Origin: Vicinamibacteria bacterium
Lineage (GTDB): Bacteria > Acidobacteriota > Vicinamibacteria > Fen-336
Reading direction: 5' to 3'
DNA: 64,000 nucleotides
NCBI GenBank assembly: GCA_025994075.1
Contig: JAMQGV010000017.1
Span: 124,001-188,000 of the forward strand
Part shown: positions 53,548 to 61,819 of the stretch, piece by piece
Layout: each line of letters opens with the position of its first letter
Position numbering within the stretch: position 1 is the stretch's first letter
Notes under the pieces: model-generated
What the model saw: only the letters and a program-made list of their open reading frames with translations
What the model was told of the DNA's origin: nothing
The model's database searches: none
Translations under genes and position numbers: made by a program

Positions 53548-53554
53548 TAGGGTA
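53548..53554. promoter_or_regulatory. overlapping bidirectional -10-like element
   Basis: The heptamer TAGGGTA gives TAGGGT on the plus strand (13 nt before ATG 53567) and TACCCT on the minus strand (before ATG 53545/53530). One stretch may open in both directions for the divergent GT2 and polyprenyl synthase genes. Confidence 0.35.
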
Positions 53555-53566
53555 GCCGTCCTGCCG

Positions 53567-54529
53567 ATGCCAACGCGCCGAGCGAGCAGCCGCGCCGACA
53601 TCTTGCGCTCGACGCGGCGCTTCCTGGACGGCACGCTCGCGCGGCTGCCGGGCCTGAGCGCCGAGGCCCGCACCCTGCTCGCCCGGCCCGGTCGCCTGCT
53701 GCGCCCGCGGCTCGTCGGCCTCTCGGCCCGCGTCGCGGGTGGCGCCACCCGCCGGAGCCGGCGCCTCGCCGCGCTGGTGGAGACCCTTCACCTCGCGAGC
53801 CTCCTGCACGACGACGTGATCGACGACGACGACGTCCGCCGCGGCGCACCGTCGCTGCGCCGGCTCGCCGGCAACCGCACGGCGGTACTCACCGGGGACG
53901 CGCTGCTCGCGGCGGCGGTGCGGATCGCCGCCGGCGAGCCGGAGTTGGGCCGCGCGCTGGCCGGAATCGTCGAGGCGATGGCGTCGGGCGCCGCCCTCGA
54001 GGACCAGGCCGCCCGCGAGGGCGACCTGCGCGAGGAGACCTACCTCGCGATCGCGAGGCTGAAGACGGCATCGCTGTTCGCGACCAGTTGCGGTGAGGGT
54101 GCGGCAAGCGCGGGGGCGACCTCCGAGGTGCGGCGGCACCTGTGGCGCTTCGGGGAGCGATTCGGCCTCGCCTACCAGGTCCGTGACGACCTGTGCGACG
54201 AGTTCGAGGGGCGAGGCAACGACGTCGCCCAGGGCCGGGCGACGTTGCCGCTGATCCTGGCGCTGGCACGCACCGCGCCAGGGCCGCGGCGCACGATGCT
54301 CAGGCTGTTGTCGCGCGGTCGGAACGACCCCGCCGCCCGACGACGACTCCGCAACGCGGTCGCCGAACAGGGGGGCATCGCGGCGGCGCAGGCGCGGCTC
54401 GCCCGGTTCGCCTCGTCTGCGGCGCGGGCGCTCGCGCCCCTGCCCGCGAGCAGCGCGCGCGACGAGTTGCTGGCGCTCGTCGCGGAACTGCTCGTCGAAG
54501 GGGCTGGCCCGTCCACGGCCAGCCGCTGA
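53567..54529 (+). CDS. trans-polyprenyl diphosphate synthase
   Basis: A 320-residue all-helical prenyltransferase. The first Asp-rich site is LHDDVIDDDDVRRGAPSLRR (about 84-103) and the second is YQVRDDLCDEF (about 204-214). The conserved RPGRLLRPRLVGLSARVAGG precedes them. It adds isopentenyl units to an allylic diphosphate; chain length depends on residues upstream of the first motif (ALVETLHLASL) and cannot be stated firmly. It sits in a glycan export locus and could supply a lipid carrier or a prenyl group; a housekeeping quinone role is the alternative. Confidence 0.92.
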   Translation: MPTRRASSRADILRSTRRFLDGTLARLPGLSAEARTLLARPGRLLRPRLVGLSARVAGGATRRSRRLAALVETLHLASLLHDDVIDDDDVRRGAPSLRRLAGNRTAVLTGDALLAAAVRIAAGEPELGRALAGIVEAMASGAALEDQAAREGDLREETYLAIARLKTASLFATSCGEGAASAGATSEVRRHLWRFGERFGLAYQVRDDLCDEFEGRGNDVAQGRATLPLILALARTAPGPRRTMLRLLSRGRNDPAARRRLRNAVAEQGGIAAAQARLARFASSAARALAPLPASSARDELLALVAELLVEGAGPSTASR

Positions 54530-54536
54530 CGGGCCC

Positions 54537-54542
54537 TATCAT
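54537..54542 (+). promoter_or_regulatory. -10-like TATCAT, leaderless PhyH start
   Basis: TATCAT ends 7 nt before ATG 54550; no ribosome site is present. Confidence 0.45.
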
Positions 54543-54549
54543 TCGCGCC

Positions 54550-55455
54550 ATGTTCAAGGACCCACGACGGCAGCAGCACTTCGCCGAACAGGGCTTCGTG
54601 CGCCTGCCGTTCCTCGACCCCGCCGCGGTCTCGCGACTGCAGGACTGGCTGCAGGCCTCGCCGCCCGCCGTCTCGAGTCCGATCGGATTCGACGTCTCGC
54701 TCGACAGCCCGCAGCCGGGCTACGCCGGGCGCGCGATGGAGGCCCTGATCGCCGCCACGGCCGAAGCCGCGGCGCTGCACTTCGGCGACGTCCAGGTGTT
54801 CACGGCCAGCTTCGTGATCAAGGCTCCAGGGCCGAGGGGGCTGGTGCCTCCGCACCAGGACTGGACCTTCGTCGACGAGAGCGCCGCGGCCTCGGCAACG
54901 GTCTGGGTGCCGCTCGTCGACACCGACTTCGCGAATGGCACGATGGGCGTGATCCCCGGCAGCCACCGGCTGCCCGGCCGGCGCGCCTCGCCTTCGCCTT
55001 TCTTCCCGGCCCCGATCGCCCGTCACTCCCTGCGCCTGTTGCCGTGGGCGCAGTTCATCCCCCTCCGCGCAGGCGAGGCGCTGGTCTTCGACAACCGGCT
55101 GGTCCACTGCTCGCCGCCGAACTTGTCGGCGGCGCCACGGCTGGCCGGCGGCATCGGGATCGCCCCGGCCGAGGCGCCGCTGCTCCACTACTACGCCTTG
55201 CCGGGCCGCACGGACGGGGCGCTCGCCGAGTACGCCATCGACCGCGGCTTCTTCACCCGCTACAACAACGAGCGCCTCGCGCGCCTGCACGCGGCGGGCC
55301 GCCGGCCCGAGGATCTGGACTCGTGCCGCGAAGTTCCGGCCGACCTCCCGCTCGAGTGGGACGCGCTGGCCGCGCGGCTCGAGGCCGCCGGCAACCGCCC
55401 CGACCCGCTGCTGGCCCGCCGCTTCGCCGACCTGGGCTTCGGGAACCCCGGGTGA
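54550..55455 (+). CDS. phytanoyl-CoA dioxygenase (PhyH) family Fe(II)/2-oxoglutarate oxygenase
   Basis: A 301-residue double-stranded beta-helix oxygenase. The facial triad is visible: H102 and D104 in PPHQDWTF, and H186 in FDNRLVHCSPPN. R197 is a likely 2-oxoglutarate contact. The conserved TMGVIPGSHR (about 131-140) is present. Such enzymes hydroxylate lipids, amino acids or natural-product chains; next to glycosyltransferases a modification of a sugar or lipid is possible. A truncated copy of its N-terminus follows immediately (GTGA overlap). Confidence 0.9.
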   Translation: MFKDPRRQQHFAEQGFVRLPFLDPAAVSRLQDWLQASPPAVSSPIGFDVSLDSPQPGYAGRAMEALIAATAEAAALHFGDVQVFTASFVIKAPGPRGLVPPHQDWTFVDESAAASATVWVPLVDTDFANGTMGVIPGSHRLPGRRASPSPFFPAPIARHSLRLLPWAQFIPLRAGEALVFDNRLVHCSPPNLSAAPRLAGGIGIAPAEAPLLHYYALPGRTDGALAEYAIDRGFFTRYNNERLARLHAAGRRPEDLDSCREVPADLPLEWDALAARLEAAGNRPDPLLARRFADLGFGNPG

Positions 55456-55607
55456 CTGCGATCTTCAGCGACCCGTGCCACCAGGTGGTGTTCGAGCGGC
55501 AGGGGTTCGTCCGCGGAGAGCTTCTCGAAGGAGAACCGGAGCGCGGTCCGGGCAGGGCCCGCCAACTCGGCGAGCTGCACTGGCCCCTGCCGGCGCCCCG
55601 TCGCTGA
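55452..55607 (+). pseudogene. truncated PhyH-like fragment
   Basis: The 51-codon frame from GTG 55452 opens VTAIFSDPCHQVVFERQGFV, closely matching the N-terminus of the preceding PhyH protein (MFKDPRRQQHFAEQGFVRLP). It then loses similarity (RGELLEGEPERG...) and ends at TGA 55605. This looks like the remnant of a tandem PhyH duplicate. No catalytic residues remain. Confidence 0.7.
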
Positions 55608-55636
55608 GCCCGGGGACCGCGACGAAGGCCTTTTGG

Positions 55637-55642
55637 TAGTCT
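55637..55642 (+). promoter_or_regulatory. -10-like TAGTCT, leaderless methyltransferase start
   Basis: TAGTCT ends 8 nt before ATG 55651; TTTTGG lies just upstream. Confidence 0.4.
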
Positions 55643-55650
55643 GCCGCGCC

Positions 55651-56508
55651 ATGCAACCGCCCACCTCCGACCCGGCCGACGACGTCGGGAGCTTCTACGA
55701 TCGCAACGCCGGCGCCTTCGAGCGGGTCTACGGGTCCGTGATCCAGGCCTACCGCACCCGGGACGTCACCCGGCTGCTCGACCGCCAGATCGCCTCGATC
55801 GGCCTGCGCGCTGGGATGAGGGTGCTGGATGCCGGCTGCGGCGTGTGCGGCCCCGCGATCCACTTCGCGCGCCGCGTCGACCTCCGCGTCGAGGCGCTGA
55901 CGATCTCCGGCGTGCAGGCGGCGCGGGCGCGCGAGGCCGTGGCCGCGGCGGGACTGGCGGAGCGCATTCGGGTCCACCACGCCGACTATCAGCGACTGGA
56001 CACGCTGTTCGCGCCCGCTTCCTTCGACGCCGTCTACTTCCTCGAGTCCTTCGGGCATTCTCGCGATCAGCCCGCGCTGCTGCGGCAGGTCGCGCAGGTC
56101 CTGAAGCCGGGAGGAGTGCTGTTCGTGAAGGACATCTTCCTTCGCCTGAGCGACGACCCGGCCCGGGCGGAAGCGATGGCGCGCGAAGTGCGCCGCATCA
56201 ACGAGGCCTACCGTTACCGGATCCCGTCGCTCGAGGCCACGATCGCTGCGCTGCGTGGCCTCGGGTTCCACCTCACGCGGCTGGGCCCGGTCGACATCCC
56301 GCTCGAGGACTTCGAGAACCTCACGATCTCGAACGAGTTCCAGGAGCTGACCGGGATCGCCCGCATCCACGACTGGGGCAGCTACGTGTTCCCCGTGGAG
56401 TTCTTCGACCTGCAATGCCGCAAGCCCTGGTTCGGCGACGAGCAGGACGCGCACATGTCCTACGTGCAGCGCCTCGTGAAGGCGGGACGCGCGGACGAAC
56501 TCGCTTGA
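55651..56508 (+). CDS. class I SAM-dependent methyltransferase
   Basis: A 285-residue methyltransferase. The SAM loop is VLDAGCGVCGPAIHFA (about 58-73), with Cys in place of the second glycine; the acidic ribose-binding region and post-motifs SFDAVYFLESFGHS and LKPGGVLFVKDIF follow. The overall pattern is that of the UbiE/sterol (ERG6)-like branch: YDRNAGAFERVYG at the N-terminus and FQELTGIARIHDWG near the C-terminus. It probably methylates a lipid or glycan precursor of this locus. The stop overlaps the TTG of the ABC permease (TTGA). Confidence 0.9.
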   Translation: MQPPTSDPADDVGSFYDRNAGAFERVYGSVIQAYRTRDVTRLLDRQIASIGLRAGMRVLDAGCGVCGPAIHFARRVDLRVEALTISGVQAARAREAVAAAGLAERIRVHHADYQRLDTLFAPASFDAVYFLESFGHSRDQPALLRQVAQVLKPGGVLFVKDIFLRLSDDPARAEAMAREVRRINEAYRYRIPSLEATIAALRGLGFHLTRLGPVDIPLEDFENLTISNEFQELTGIARIHDWGSYVFPVEFFDLQCRKPWFGDEQDAHMSYVQRLVKAGRADELA

Positions 56509-57260
56509 GGCCAGGACGGGAGATCGTCCGCCAGCTGCTCCGCGTCGACGCGCGCCGGCGGGGCACCCGCACCTGGTCGCACCTCGCGCGGCCTCTCGCC
56601 CAGCCGGCCCTGATGTGGGCCGTGGGCGCGCCTCTCTTCGGGCCCGGCCTCGCGGCCGCGGGCGTCTCGCAGGTCGGGATGTTCGTCGCCGCCGGCCTGT
56701 TCCCGTGGTTCGCGCTGTCGCAGGCGCTCGGCCGCTCGAGCGGGATCCTCACGGAGTACGCGACCTTCGCTCGCCGTGGCGCGGCGCCGCTGCCCCTGCT
56801 GGCGGCGATCCCCGCGCTGGAGGCCACCCTGACGCTGGCGGCGGCCCTGGTCGCCCTGGCCGCGCTCTCGATGGCGAGCGGCACGGCCAGCCCGCGCCTG
56901 CTGGTGCTCGTGCCGCTGCTCGCGGTGCAGGGCCTTCTGGCGCTCGGCCTCGGCTGGGCCGTGTCGGCCCTCGGGGCGCTGCACCGCGCCGCCACGGACT
57001 TCGTGCCGCTCGCGCTCTACCTGCTGCTGCTGACCGCGCCGGTGCTGCACACGGGCTCCGGCGTGCCGAGCCCCTGGCGCGACCTGGTCGCCCTCAACCC
57101 GCTGACGCCGCTGATCCACGGCTATCGCTTCGCGCTGGGATGCGGCGGCGAGCTCTCGGGCGCCGGCGTGCTGGGACTGGCCACTGCGACCACCGCGGCG
57201 CTGACGGTCGGAGCCGCCTGTCTCCGGCGATTCAAGCCGTGGGCGAGCGAACTGCTTTGA
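56505..57260 (+). CDS. ABC-2 type polysaccharide export permease (Wzm-like)
   Basis: A 251-residue membrane protein with six hydrophobic helices, for example LVLVPLLAVQGLLALGLGWA and FVPLALYLLLLTAPVLHTG, and the NPLTPLIHGYR motif (about 200) found in polysaccharide and O-antigen exporter permeases. TTG 56505 is the only start that keeps the N-terminus and is coupled to the methyltransferase stop. It should pair with the ATPase encoded immediately downstream. Confidence 0.88.
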   Translation: MRPGREIVRQLLRVDARRRGTRTWSHLARPLAQPALMWAVGAPLFGPGLAAAGVSQVGMFVAAGLFPWFALSQALGRSSGILTEYATFARRGAAPLPLLAAIPALEATLTLAAALVALAALSMASGTASPRLLVLVPLLAVQGLLALGLGWAVSALGALHRAATDFVPLALYLLLLTAPVLHTGSGVPSPWRDLVALNPLTPLIHGYRFALGCGGELSGAGVLGLATATTAALTVGAACLRRFKPWASELL

Positions 57261-58444
57261 GCGGCGTGCCGCCCGGGGCCATCCGGATCGAGGGCCTCGG
57301 CAAGGCGTTCAGCTCGCGACCTCGTGGCTGGGCCAGCCTCGTGCGCGTGATGACGGGGCGTCCGCTGGCGGGGCCCCTCGTGTGGGCCTTGCGTGACATC
57401 ACCCTGGACCTGGCTCCCGGGGCGTCTCTGGGGCTGGTCGGTGCCAATGGCGCCGGCAAGTCGACGCTGCTCGCGCTGATGGCCGGCCTGCTGCGGCCGA
57501 CGAGCGGACGGCTGGCAGCTGGCGGCTCGGTGCGGGCGCTGCTGGACCCGGGAGCGACGCTGGTGCCGGAACTGACCGGCCGCGAGAACCTCGAGCTCGC
57601 GGCCGTCGAACAGGGACTCTCGGCGCGCGAGATCCCCGAGTTCGTTGCCGAGGCCGCGAGCTTCGCGGACCTCGGCGACGCCCTCGAGCGGGAGGTGTGG
57701 GGCTACTCGGCGGGCATGAGGCTGCGCCTGACCTTCGCCGCGGCCACCAGCCGCCCGTGTGACGTCCTGCTCGTCGACGAGGTGATCTCCGTCGGCGACG
57801 CGACGTTCTCGGGGCGGTGCCTGCCGAGGTTCCGGGCCCTGCAGCGAGCCGGGACCACGCTGGTCGTCGCCAGCCACGTGCGCTACTGGATCAACGAGTT
57901 GTGCGAACAGGCGCTGTGGCTGCACGAGGGCCAGGTCCGCTCCCTGGGGGCTGCCTGCGACGTCACCGCCCAGTGGGAGCACTTCGCCCAGCGGGCCGAG
58001 GCCGACCGCGCCCGCGGCCCGATCGCCAGCGCCTCCGCGCGGCTCGAATCGGTGAGCGTGGGTTCCGACGGCACGCGCGCCCAACTCGCCATCGGTGACG
58101 ACCTCGTGATCCACGTCAGGTTCCAACTCGCGGACGTGCGGCCGCCGCTGTCGATGATCGTGCTCGTCTTCCGCGAGGACGGCGTCCCCGTGTTCCTGAC
58201 TTCGAGCCACTTCCGCGGGTTCTTCCCCCGGGTCCAGGACGATCGAGCGTCGGCCTGCCTGACCTTCCGGCGTCTTCCGCTGCTGCCGGGGCGCTACCTG
58301 GTGACGGTCGGGCTGATGGACGGCGAGTTCCTCCATCCGCTCGCCCTGGTGCCCGACTGCGCCGAGTTCCGGGTGGCCGCCGGCAGCCATCGCGAGCTGG
58401 GCCTCGTCCTGCCCGACCACGAGTGGAGCGACGGCCCGCCCTGA
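57257..58444 (+). CDS. ABC transporter ATP-binding protein with substrate-recognition domain (Wzt-like)
   Basis: 395 residues from TTG 57257, overlapping the permease stop. The ATPase (about 8-245) has Walker A GANGAGKST (about 62-70), the signature YSAGMRLRLTFA (about 153) and Walker B VLLVDEVISVGD (about 173). The C-terminal 150 residues are beta-rich (LVIHVRFQLADVRPPLSMIV) and resemble the Wzt carbohydrate-binding domain that reads the glycan end. With the permease it would export a lipid-linked polysaccharide to the periplasm. Confidence 0.93.
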   Translation: MSGVPPGAIRIEGLGKAFSSRPRGWASLVRVMTGRPLAGPLVWALRDITLDLAPGASLGLVGANGAGKSTLLALMAGLLRPTSGRLAAGGSVRALLDPGATLVPELTGRENLELAAVEQGLSAREIPEFVAEAASFADLGDALEREVWGYSAGMRLRLTFAAATSRPCDVLLVDEVISVGDATFSGRCLPRFRALQRAGTTLVVASHVRYWINELCEQALWLHEGQVRSLGAACDVTAQWEHFAQRAEADRARGPIASASARLESVSVGSDGTRAQLAIGDDLVIHVRFQLADVRPPLSMIVLVFREDGVPVFLTSSHFRGFFPRVQDDRASACLTFRRLPLLPGRYLVTVGLMDGEFLHPLALVPDCAEFRVAAGSHRELGLVLPDHEWSDGPP

Positions 58445-58467
58445 GCTTCTCCGGCGCAGCCGACGTT

Positions 58468-58494
58468 GCTCACCGGGGCGCAGGCCCGGTGAGC
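58468..58494. terminator. hairpin between convergent genes
   Basis: GCTCACCGGG (58468-58477) and CCCGGTGAGC (58485-58494) are perfect 10-nt arms with a 7-nt loop. The hairpin lies 24 bp after the ABC ATPase stop and overlaps the 3' end of the convergent gene, so it can end both transcripts. No T-run follows. Confidence 0.7.
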
Positions 58495-59513
58495 CGGCAG
58501 GACAGGTGCTCGGACGTCGCCAGCTTCGCGGACTCCAGGCGCAGGCGCATCTCCCCCGGCACAGGAGGGCCCGGGCTGCCTTGCGCGCGGCAGGTCCCTT
58601 CGATCCGTGCCTCCTCCCCGGAATCCGTCCAGACGCCGCTGCAGCCCAGCGTCGCGGGCGTTCCATCGTCTACCGACCGGGTGCCCGATGCCTTTCCGTC
58701 GGGCAGCAGGACGAGGTGTACCAGCGGCCGGTCTGGCTGCGCTGCCGCGGTGCATTCCCAGCGGCCGACGAATGGCGACACCTTGGGCTTCGCGAGTGGT
58801 TCGCCTTGGGCGGGACGGAGCAGGTAGAAGAGCCCCTCACCTTCGCCCGCCGTCTGGTACCGGAGCGCGTGCGACTTCCGCCCGCGACACGGCACCAGCA
58901 GGACGTCGCCGGGCATGGGGATCCCGTCGAACACCGGAATGCCCGCCCCGGCCTCGCCCTCGTTCGGTTCGATTCGGACCCGCCGCCCGTCCCCAAGCGG
59001 GGAGTGGAACAGGTAGACCTCGTCGCAGGGCAACTCGAGCGTTCTCCACGCCGGCGCGGGCGACAGCCTGAGAAGTCGATCCGAGTCCGCAGGCCCGGGG
59101 GGCTCGGGAGTTGTCCCGCTCCGCAGGGCGGGCGGCCTCGACCGGCCGACTGTGATGCGCACTTCCCTCCCGAGCGGCTCGACCCGAAGCGGGACCGGCG
59201 CAACCAGTCGCAGCGCAACCCGGAGCCCGGCTCGGCCGTCTTCCCAATCGCGCGGGCCGAGGACCAGGGAGAGGACTTCGGGCGCCCCCGACTCGTGGGA
59301 CCCGGTCCAGCGGTCCACGTCGACAGCGACGTCGACGAACAGCGTCCGGGAGTCAGGGCGCCGAATCGCAAAAGGCGGGATCGGGGCGCTGGCGGAGAGG
59401 ACGATGCGGGTCGACGACGAGTCGGAATGGAACTGGAGGTCGGTGACCGTCCCGGTCCCGGCCGAGAGGGCCACGACGAGGCCGATCCACATCGCGTGGC
59501 GAGAGGATACCAT
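58470..59513 (-). CDS. exported hypothetical protein with AMIN-like N-terminal region
   Basis: 347 residues with a hydrophobic N-terminus (MWIGLVVALSAGTGT). Residues about 22-125 (LQFHSDSSSTRIVLSASAPI, then PDSRTLFVDVAVDVDRW) follow the pattern of AMIN domains, which bind peptidoglycan or other envelope glycans. The C-terminal half (VGRWECTAAAQPDRPLVHLV, GCSGVWTDSGEEARIEGTCR) is a beta-rich lipocalin-like stretch with several cysteines and no known name. ATG 59513 is used; ATG 59492 is an alternative because TATCCT lies within the longer N-terminus. Confidence 0.7.
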   Translation of the reverse strand: MVSSRHAMWIGLVVALSAGTGTVTDLQFHSDSSSTRIVLSASAPIPPFAIRRPDSRTLFVDVAVDVDRWTGSHESGAPEVLSLVLGPRDWEDGRAGLRVALRLVAPVPLRVEPLGREVRITVGRSRPPALRSGTTPEPPGPADSDRLLRLSPAPAWRTLELPCDEVYLFHSPLGDGRRVRIEPNEGEAGAGIPVFDGIPMPGDVLLVPCRGRKSHALRYQTAGEGEGLFYLLRPAQGEPLAKPKVSPFVGRWECTAAAQPDRPLVHLVLLPDGKASGTRSVDDGTPATLGCSGVWTDSGEEARIEGTCRAQGSPGPPVPGEMRLRLESAKLATSEHLSCRLTGPAPR

Positions 59514-59674
59514 CCGCCCTCGGCTCGGCCGTCGAGGACGGGCCCTCGAGCCCGTTCGGGGGAGGCTTTGGACGAGGTCGCGACTCTGGAGAGGCTGCAG
59601 GCCGACGAGCCGGCTCCGTGTTCGTTTCGCCGGAACCGCGCGAGCGTCCTCGTTCCGCGGCGGATGAGTCCGGC

Positions 59675-61819
59675 TTGAGTCGGCCGGTCGTCGTCGCCGG
59701 GGCAGGCGGCTTCATCGGCGGCCACCTGGTGCGCGCGCTGCTCGACGCGGGCCGCGAGGTGCGCGCCGTGGACGTCAAGCCCGCGGAGGAATGGCACCAG
59801 CGCCTGCCCGGCGCCCTCAACCTGCGCCTCGACCTTCGCGAGCGCGACGCCTGCGCGCGAGCCCTGCGGGGCGCCGGCGAGGTCTACAACCTGGCGGCGG
59901 ACATGGGCGGCATCGGCTACATCACGGAGAACCGGGCTGCCTGCATGTTGTCCGTACTGATCCACGCCCAGCTGCTGGAGGCCGCCCGGCGCGAGTCGCT
60001 TGACCGCTACTTCTTCGCGTCGTCCGCCTGCGTCTACCCGACCACGCTGCAGGAGCGTCCGGAGGTCGAGGGCCTCGCCGAGGACGACGCCTACCCGGCA
60101 CTGCCGGAGGACGGATACGGCTGGGAGAAGCTGTACGGCGAACGCCTGTGCCGCGCCTTCCTCGATGACTACGGGCTGCAGACCCGGGTCGCGCGCTACC
60201 ACAACGTCTACGGGCCGTTCGGCACCTGGGAGGGCGGACGCGAGAAGGCTCCCGCGGCGATCTGCCGCAAGGTCGCCGAGGCGGTGGTCAGCGGCCGCCA
60301 CGAGATCGAGATCTGGGGCGACGGGCAGCAGACCCGCAGCTTCCTGTGGGTCGGCGACGCCGTCGACGGGACGCTGCGGCTGACGACGAGCGACGAGCCC
60401 GGGCCGCTGAACATCGGCAGCGAGGAACGGGTCACGATCGACGAGCTGGTGAGCCTCGTCGAGGACATCGCGGGCGTGCGCCTGCAACGCCGCTACCGGC
60501 TCGACGCGGCCGTCGGGGTCCGCGGGCGCAACAGCGACAACACGCGCGCCCGCGAACGGCTGGGGTGGAGCCCGGCCACCTCCCTCCGCGAGGGCCTGGA
60601 GCGCACCTGGGCCTGGATCTTCGACGAGGTGCGCGCCCGCGCCGGGCGCGCCGCGGCGCCGATGGTGTCGGTGGCGGCGCCCGCGCCGGACCTCTCCGTC
60701 GTCGTGGCCTCGCGCAACGACGCGCACGGTGGCGACATCGCGAAGCGGATGCGGATCTTCGTGCGCGGGCTGCTGCACCAGGCGCGGCGCACCGGGCTGC
60801 GCGCGGAGCTGATCTTCGTCGAGTGGAACCCGCCGCCCGACGCGCCACGGCTGCACGAGCTCCTGCCCCGCCCGGAGCCGGGCGATCCGCTGCGACTCCG
60901 GACGGTGACCGTGCCCGCCCGGGTCCACGACCGCTATCGCCACGGGGACGCGATCCCGCTCTTCCAGATGATCGCGAAGAACGTGGGCATCCGCAGGGCC
61001 CGCGCCGAGCGCGTCCTGTGCACCAACGTGGATCTGCTGTTCTCGGACCCGCTGGCCGACTTCCTGGCGGCCGGGCCGTTCGACCCGGGCTGCGTCTACC
61101 GCGCCAACCGCTGCGACGTCCCGGACCAGTTCGACCCCGACGCGGACGTCGCGGCCCTGCTCGCGTCCTGCGAGGCCTCGGTGCTGCGTCGGCTGGGCCA
61201 CGCCGGTCACCGCGACCCTCGCTTCGAGCGGATCCTCTTCCCCCGCCCGCCCTCCCCGAACTGGCGCTACGCCCTCTTCCTCCGCGGGGTCGACCTGCTC
61301 CTGCGCGGCGGCGCGGCGGTCAACGCCGCCGCCGAGTTCGTCGCCCAGGAGGCGCTCGGGACCGCGCCGGAGCACCGGGGCCACGCCCCGCAGGGCCCGC
61401 CGACGGCCTGGCACACGCCCACCTCGCCGGGGGAGATCGCCTTCGGGGCGCTCGACACAGACGCCTGCGGGGACTTCATGCTGATGTCGAAGGCGGCGTG
61501 GCTGGACATCCAGGGCCATGCGGAGCTCGACCTGTACTCCATCCACCTCGACTCGCTGGCGCTCGGCTCAGCCGTGGCGCGCGGCTTCCGACAGGTCGTG
61601 CTGGCGCCGGAGCAGTGCACGTACCACCTCGACCACCCCTCGGGCTGGATGACGCTGGCGGGGGTCGAGAAGCTGCGCTTTCTCGAGCGGCGACCCGCCC
61701 TCGACTACTCGACGATGCGCGAGATCGTCCTCGACCTGCTGCAGAGCGGTCGCCGGCTGGACCTGAACGCGCCGGACTGGGGCCTCGCCGGCGAAGCCCT
61801 CGAGGAACACCAGTGGTGA
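59675..61819 (+). CDS. fused GDP-mannose 3,5-epimerase-like SDR and glycosyltransferase-like protein
   Basis: About 714 residues from TTG 59675; GTG 59618 is an in-frame alternative. Residues 1 to about 325 are an extended SDR: GAGGFIGGHL, LAADMGGIGYITENR, SSACVYP, and the Y-x3-K pair in GYGWEKLYGE. These resemble GDP-mannose 3,5-epimerases. The remainder (about 345-714) starts LSVVVASRNDAHGGDIAKRM and includes VLCTNVDLLFSDPLADFLAA, a nucleotide-sugar-transferase-like acidic motif, then DACGDFMLMSKAAWLDIQGH. Fusion of sugar making and transfer in one chain is unusual. The stop overlaps the next start (GTGA). Confidence 0.85.
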   Translation: MSRPVVVAGAGGFIGGHLVRALLDAGREVRAVDVKPAEEWHQRLPGALNLRLDLRERDACARALRGAGEVYNLAADMGGIGYITENRAACMLSVLIHAQLLEAARRESLDRYFFASSACVYPTTLQERPEVEGLAEDDAYPALPEDGYGWEKLYGERLCRAFLDDYGLQTRVARYHNVYGPFGTWEGGREKAPAAICRKVAEAVVSGRHEIEIWGDGQQTRSFLWVGDAVDGTLRLTTSDEPGPLNIGSEERVTIDELVSLVEDIAGVRLQRRYRLDAAVGVRGRNSDNTRARERLGWSPATSLREGLERTWAWIFDEVRARAGRAAAPMVSVAAPAPDLSVVVASRNDAHGGDIAKRMRIFVRGLLHQARRTGLRAELIFVEWNPPPDAPRLHELLPRPEPGDPLRLRTVTVPARVHDRYRHGDAIPLFQMIAKNVGIRRARAERVLCTNVDLLFSDPLADFLAAGPFDPGCVYRANRCDVPDQFDPDADVAALLASCEASVLRRLGHAGHRDPRFERILFPRPPSPNWRYALFLRGVDLLLRGGAAVNAAAEFVAQEALGTAPEHRGHAPQGPPTAWHTPTSPGEIAFGALDTDACGDFMLMSKAAWLDIQGHAELDLYSIHLDSLALGSAVARGFRQVVLAPEQCTYHLDHPSGWMTLAGVEKLRFLERRPALDYSTMREIVLDLLQSGRRLDLNAPDWGLAGEALEEHQW

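Noticed and set aside
54172-55290. Minus-strand 372-codon frame opposite PhyH
   Set aside because: The plus strand has the complete HxD...H oxygenase motif; the minus frame is low-complexity Arg/Gly/Ala.
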